A stretch of 21,910 nucleotides of DNA from a virus. The stretch covers positions 1-21,910 of the IMG/VR virus record IMGVR_UViG_3300007345_000325. The stretch is one strand, 5' to 3'. Below, one piece after another: positions 20,087-21,910 of this stretch; position 1 is the stretch's first letter; each line of letters opens with the position of its first letter. A program made the position numbers and the translations under genes. The notes beneath the pieces were generated by a model. It made no database searches, was not told the origin of the DNA, and was given only the letters and a program-made list of their open reading frames with translations.

Positions 20087-20225
20087 ATTCTATATCATTT
20101 TGACCATAAGCATCACAGCTTACGTGTCCAGTTCCACAACTAGACATAATTAATACTAATGCAATAACAGCTATAACTGGTATAGCAATCTTCATAAAAT
20201 CTGATAACGTAATTGTTTTTCTCAT
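20055..20225 (-). CDS. Small lipoprotein
   Basis: From the ATG at 20225 the protein has 56 residues: basic start (MRKTIT), hydrophobic core (IAIPVIAVIALVLIM) and a lipobox MSSC, giving a mature lipoprotein of about 27 residues beginning CGTGHVSCDAYG. An ATG at 20255 adds 10 residues and overlaps the upstream stop by 11 nt; the A-rich leader AAAAAAAGAAAA favours 20225. The S-C-D-A-Y-G segment is one I associate with small Bacteroidota lipoproteins, consistent with such a host. It would be exported and lipid-anchored in the envelope; function unknown, possibly related to exclusion or lysis. Confidence 0.78.
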   Translation of the reverse strand: MRKTITLSDFMKIAIPVIAVIALVLIMSSCGTGHVSCDAYGQNDIEYGDISGDEAS

Positions 20226-20244
20226 TTTTCTTTTTTTAGAGAGT

Positions 20245-20445
20245 TTATAAATCATTTGTGTTCAGCATACCTAATTCTCCATACATCATTACACTATGGA
20301 GTTTAAGCAATTTTTCTTTTATAATTGCAAGATTACTTTCTGTTAACTTGCATTTATATTTATTTCTAATTTCTCTTTCAGTAATAGACTCGCTATGTAC
20401 TGCAATGTGCAACTGTTGCACTTCTTCAATCATAAAAGCATTCAT
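20245..20445 (-). CDS. Unknown small protein, HTH-like
   Basis: A 66-residue protein: MNAFMIEEVQQLHIAV, then ITEREIRNKYKCKLTESNLAIIKEKLLKLHS. The spacing of two helices around S-I-T-E-R-E-I and the basic stretch could be a small helix-turn-helix but no family is clear. Start follows an AAAACAAAATT leader. It lies next to the small lipoprotein gene (11 nt overlap with its longer form). Confidence 0.68.
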   Translation of the reverse strand: MNAFMIEEVQQLHIAVHSESITEREIRNKYKCKLTESNLAIIKEKLLKLHSVMMYGELGMLNTNDL

Positions 20446-20454
20446 AATTTTGTT

Positions 20455-20592
20455 TTAAGTGATAATTTGTAATTTAATAACTTTGATTTCAGTACCTTCA
20501 TCTGCTCTTTTATGAGCAAGATCTATATTAGAGGTAAATAATTCTTTTCCATCTTTAATGTAGATGTAACATTCATCTGTTGCTTGTAGCAT
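20455..20592 (-). CDS. 45-residue unknown protein
   Basis: A frame from ATG 20592 to TAA 20455 gives a 45-residue protein starting MLQATDECYIYIKDGKELFT, then ADEGTEIKVIKLQIIT: short beta strands. It fills a 153-nt gap, has an RNY codon pattern, and starts 6 nt after the upstream stop. Not recognised. Confidence 0.65.
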   Translation of the reverse strand: MLQATDECYIYIKDGKELFTSNIDLAHKRADEGTEIKVIKLQIIT

Positions 20593-20598
20593 ACTAAT

Positions 20599-20724
20599 TT
20601 ATTTTAAAAGTGTTAATATATTTTTTACTGATAATATTACTGCACATACTGCCCACATGACAGTAAGTGCAATAAATATTTTTGTGCATGTTTTACCAAA
20701 CACTATTTCTTCAAATCTGCTCAT
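20599..20724 (-). CDS. 41-residue membrane protein
   Basis: The ATG at 20724 gives a 41-residue protein MSRFEEIVFGKTCTKIFIAL and one transmembrane segment (TKIFIALTVMWAVCAVILSV). A longer frame from 20817 would overlap the upstream gene by 107 nt, so I prefer the shorter form, whose start overlaps the upstream stop by 14 nt. Function unknown. Confidence 0.68.
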   Translation of the reverse strand: MSRFEEIVFGKTCTKIFIALTVMWAVCAVILSVKNILTLLK

Positions 20725-21160
20725 ATCTGGGGCATTTAGTTTCTCTACTACCAATATATAATATAGTCTGTCCTTTATTGGTTCTATGTATACTAAAATA
20801 ACAATCTGAATTAGCATTTCTAGTAAACTTTTTATGATTTCTAGTTAAGTGTACAGACTCATAGTCCAGTCTACCATAATATAATATCTGAGTACCAGGA
20901 CCATCATATTTAGTTTGAATCTTTTTTATTTCTTTAATAGTAATACAACCTGCCATAACATCTCTATATACTGCTATATAAGGCACTGCATTATGAAATA
21001 AATTTACAATCTTAGTTTGGTTATCATCTTTTAATCTGCAGATTCTTTTGTGTGGACACACAATATAATCTACATCATCCAATATATCCTCAATGTCTAG
21101 CTGAGGACTGTTTTCTTGCTTGCTATACGTAGCAAAGTTATATGAAAAATCTGTTTTCAT
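20711..21160 (-). CDS. Unknown cysteine-rich protein
   Basis: A 149-residue protein. First half helical and acidic (SPQLDIEDILDDVDYIVC), then cysteines at about positions 35, 41, 72 and further C-terminal ones (NSDCYFSI, TKCPRY), which might bind zinc or be scattered. Beta-prone end (ILYYGRLDYESVHL). Not recognised. It starts after the terminator at 21185-21220 with an AAACAAATTAAA leader. Confidence 0.72.
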   Translation of the reverse strand: MKTDFSYNFATYSKQENSPQLDIEDILDDVDYIVCPHKRICRLKDDNQTKIVNLFHNAVPYIAVYRDVMAGCITIKEIKKIQTKYDGPGTQILYYGRLDYESVHLTRNHKKFTRNANSDCYFSIHRTNKGQTILYIGSRETKCPRYEQI

Positions 21161-21184
21161 TTTAATTTGTTTTTTTAAGTAAAT

Positions 21185-21220
21185 AAATAAAAAGGGGCAG
21201 TTTTTTTCACAGTCTGCCCC
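21185..21220 (-). terminator. Intrinsic terminator downstream of the gene at 21316
   Basis: On the minus strand GGGGCAG (from 21220) pairs with CTGCCCC (ending 21194) over a 13-nt A-rich loop, followed by TTTTTATTT. Strong terminator. It lies within the in-frame open extension that follows the stop at 21316. Confidence 0.85.
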
Positions 21221-21315
21221 GTTCTTTCACGGCTTAATCCCATACAGACATCAGTTAATGCACTAACTAAATTGTCCAAGGTTTCATCATATCTCCGTGT
21301 CTGGTAATCACCAGC

Positions 21316-21543
21316 TTAGGCCCCATGAGATTTTATAGAGTAAATTTGGGCCGTACAACCTCTATCAACCTGCTGTGTCAGGTCAATTCTAATAATTTCT
21401 TTGTTCATTCTTTTGTATTCTTCATCAGTAGCAAATGCATTTAATGTGGAGAAGTAAATGTTATTCCATCCACACTTGTTTATTTCAAAGTACTCTTTTC
21501 TTATGTCGCTTATTGCACACGACTTTGCTATTGATTTACTCAT
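21316..21543 (-). CDS. Unknown protein with in-frame open extension after its stop
   Basis: A 75-residue protein starting MSKSIAKSCAISDIRKEYFE and ending YSIKSHGA. No motif is recognised. After its TAA stop the same frame continues open for 46 codons (21315-21175): it starts AGDYQTRRYDETLDNL and includes LVSALTDVCMGLSRERTG, before a TAA at 21175. The extension includes the terminator hairpin. The simplest reading is that the TAA is real and the extension is chance; a premature stop in a formerly longer gene, or stop readthrough, is also possible. The start follows an AAAACAAAG leader. Confidence 0.72.
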   Translation of the reverse strand: MSKSIAKSCAISDIRKEYFEINKCGWNNIYFSTLNAFATDEEYKRMNKEIIRIDLTQQVDRGCTAQIYSIKSHGA

Positions 21544-21555
21544 CTTTGTTTTGGT

Positions 21556-21669
21556 TTAATTAATAATTGCATTCCATACGTACTGTCCATTACAAAACAA
21601 CACAGCACTAACTAAATAAATAACCAGTATCGATGCTGTAATTATTCTTTCTGATTTCTTGTTTGACAT
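21556..21669 (-). CDS. 37-residue membrane protein
   Basis: A frame from ATG 21669 to TAA 21556: MSNKKSERIITASILVIYLV then SAVLFCNGQYVW. A basic N-terminus followed by a single transmembrane segment, typical of tiny phage membrane proteins. Leader AAACAAATCAAT. It fits between its neighbours (12 and 10 nt gaps). Confidence 0.68.
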   Translation of the reverse strand: MSNKKSERIITASILVIYLVSAVLFCNGQYVWNAIIN

Positions 21670-21679
21670 ATTGATTTGT

Positions 21680-21859
21680 TTATGATCCACATGACAGACA
21701 TTCATCGTCGTCATCTAGCTCTGGGTTAGTAACTATCTCTGGCTTCAGTATCTTCTTCAGCTCGTATATCGCACTGTGCGTGTCGGCATCCTCAAAAAGG
21801 TTGCCAGTCAGTGTGCTCCTCAGTGCCCTTATCTCTGCATTAATCTCTTTCTCGTTCAT
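21680..21859 (-). CDS. 59-residue acidic protein with CxxC end, GC-richer than neighbours
   Basis: A frame from ATG 21859 to TAA 21680 gives a 59-residue protein starting MNEKEINAEIRALRSTLTGN, with a helical middle and an acidic tail DDDDECLSCGS (48-58 region), where C-x-x-C might bind a metal but one pair alone is weak evidence. Codon use is unlike the rest of the window: GAG, CTG, AGG, GAC, GCC are common, and GC is close to one half. Start overlaps the preceding stop by 4 nt (ATGA). Function unknown. Confidence 0.75.
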   Translation of the reverse strand: MNEKEINAEIRALRSTLTGNLFEDADTHSAIYELKKILKPEIVTNPELDDDDECLSCGS

Positions 21860-21910
21860 CTTAGGTATATGTTTATATGGTTTGTAATCATTACGTCATC
21901 GCCACCGATC
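21856..21910 (-). CDS. 3' end of a gene cut by the window edge
   Basis: Seventeen codons (IGGDDVMITNHINIYLR) followed by TGA, open to the edge of the window, with stop overlapping the next start by 4 nt (ATGA). The tight overlap and lack of other explanation make it likely to be the end of a real gene; too short to identify. Confidence 0.55.
   Translation of the reverse strand, partial: IGGDDVMITNHINIYLR

Noticed and set aside
19853-20225. Spanin pair (coiled-coil membrane protein plus small overlapping lipoprotein)
   Set aside because: The overlap fits, but the membrane segment is at the C-terminus, whereas an i-spanin has it at the N-terminus with a periplasmic coiled coil. Left as separate unknown envelope proteins.
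1-21910. Stop-codon reassignment (as in some crAss-like phages) or a CRISPR array
   Set aside because: TAA, TAG and TGA all end genes at the expected places, and no regularly spaced repeats were seen.

Overview
The window looks like part of the early/replication region of a double-stranded DNA phage, most likely a virulent phage of a Bacteroidota (flavobacterial-type) host. The signs are: low GC; about 50 tightly packed genes, many under 150 codons and many overlapping by 4-60 nt; all but one on the minus strand; a replication/recombination cluster; a phage-type tRNA; and start codons that lack a Shine-Dalgarno sequence but are often preceded by an A-rich 'AACAAA' leader, as known for Bacteroidota. 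No head, tail, packaging, lysis or integration gene was recognised, so the host and lifestyle are inferences.

Transcription of the minus strand runs from high to low coordinates. From the right edge: (1) 21910-18709, small, mostly unknown genes, several of them membrane proteins or a lipoprotein, with strong hairpins between them, and a GC-richer pair of genes at the very edge. (2) 18708-17586, two conserved-looking unknown proteins in a setting rich in RNA structure: a 273-nt gene-free stretch with three hairpin elements, and a leader with a pseudoknot-like fold. (3) 17570-15105, a basic protein, an HNH-type zinc protein and an SF2 helicase. (4) 15067-12778, a ClpS-like adaptor, small unknown proteins, an HTH protein and a spore-photoproduct-lyase-like radical SAM protein. 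(5) tRNA-Arg(UCU). (6) 12678-9967, small unknown genes including a Myb/SANT-like protein, a zinc ribbon, a candidate lipoprotein and a NinB-like protein. (7) 9684-9980, the single plus-strand gene. (8) 9655-4258, the replication core: uracil-DNA glycosylase, a possible helicase-associated protein, DnaB-type helicase, Sak4-type ATPase, an SSB-like protein and a Toprim primase. (9) 4261-2947, a NUMOD1-DUF3820 fusion and a SegE-like GIY-YIG nuclease. (10) 2950-1, a VWA/metallopeptidase plus MoxR-type AAA ATPase pair and a truncated unknown gene.

Taken together, the primase, DnaB helicase, SSB-like protein and Sak4 ATPase would make and recombine DNA, UDG and the radical SAM protein would remove damaged or uracil bases, and the MoxR/VWA pair and ClpS-like protein would act on protein complexes or host proteolysis. 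Intrinsic terminators sit just in front of the next start codon at several places, suggesting that output is stepped down within a long transcript rather than by separate promoters. The most noteworthy items are the MoxR-metallopeptidase/VWA pair, the radical SAM protein with unusual cysteine spacing, the NUMOD1-DUF3820 fusion, the ClpS-like gene, the structured noncoding elements at 18104-18152 and 18504-18701, and the in-frame open extension after 21316.
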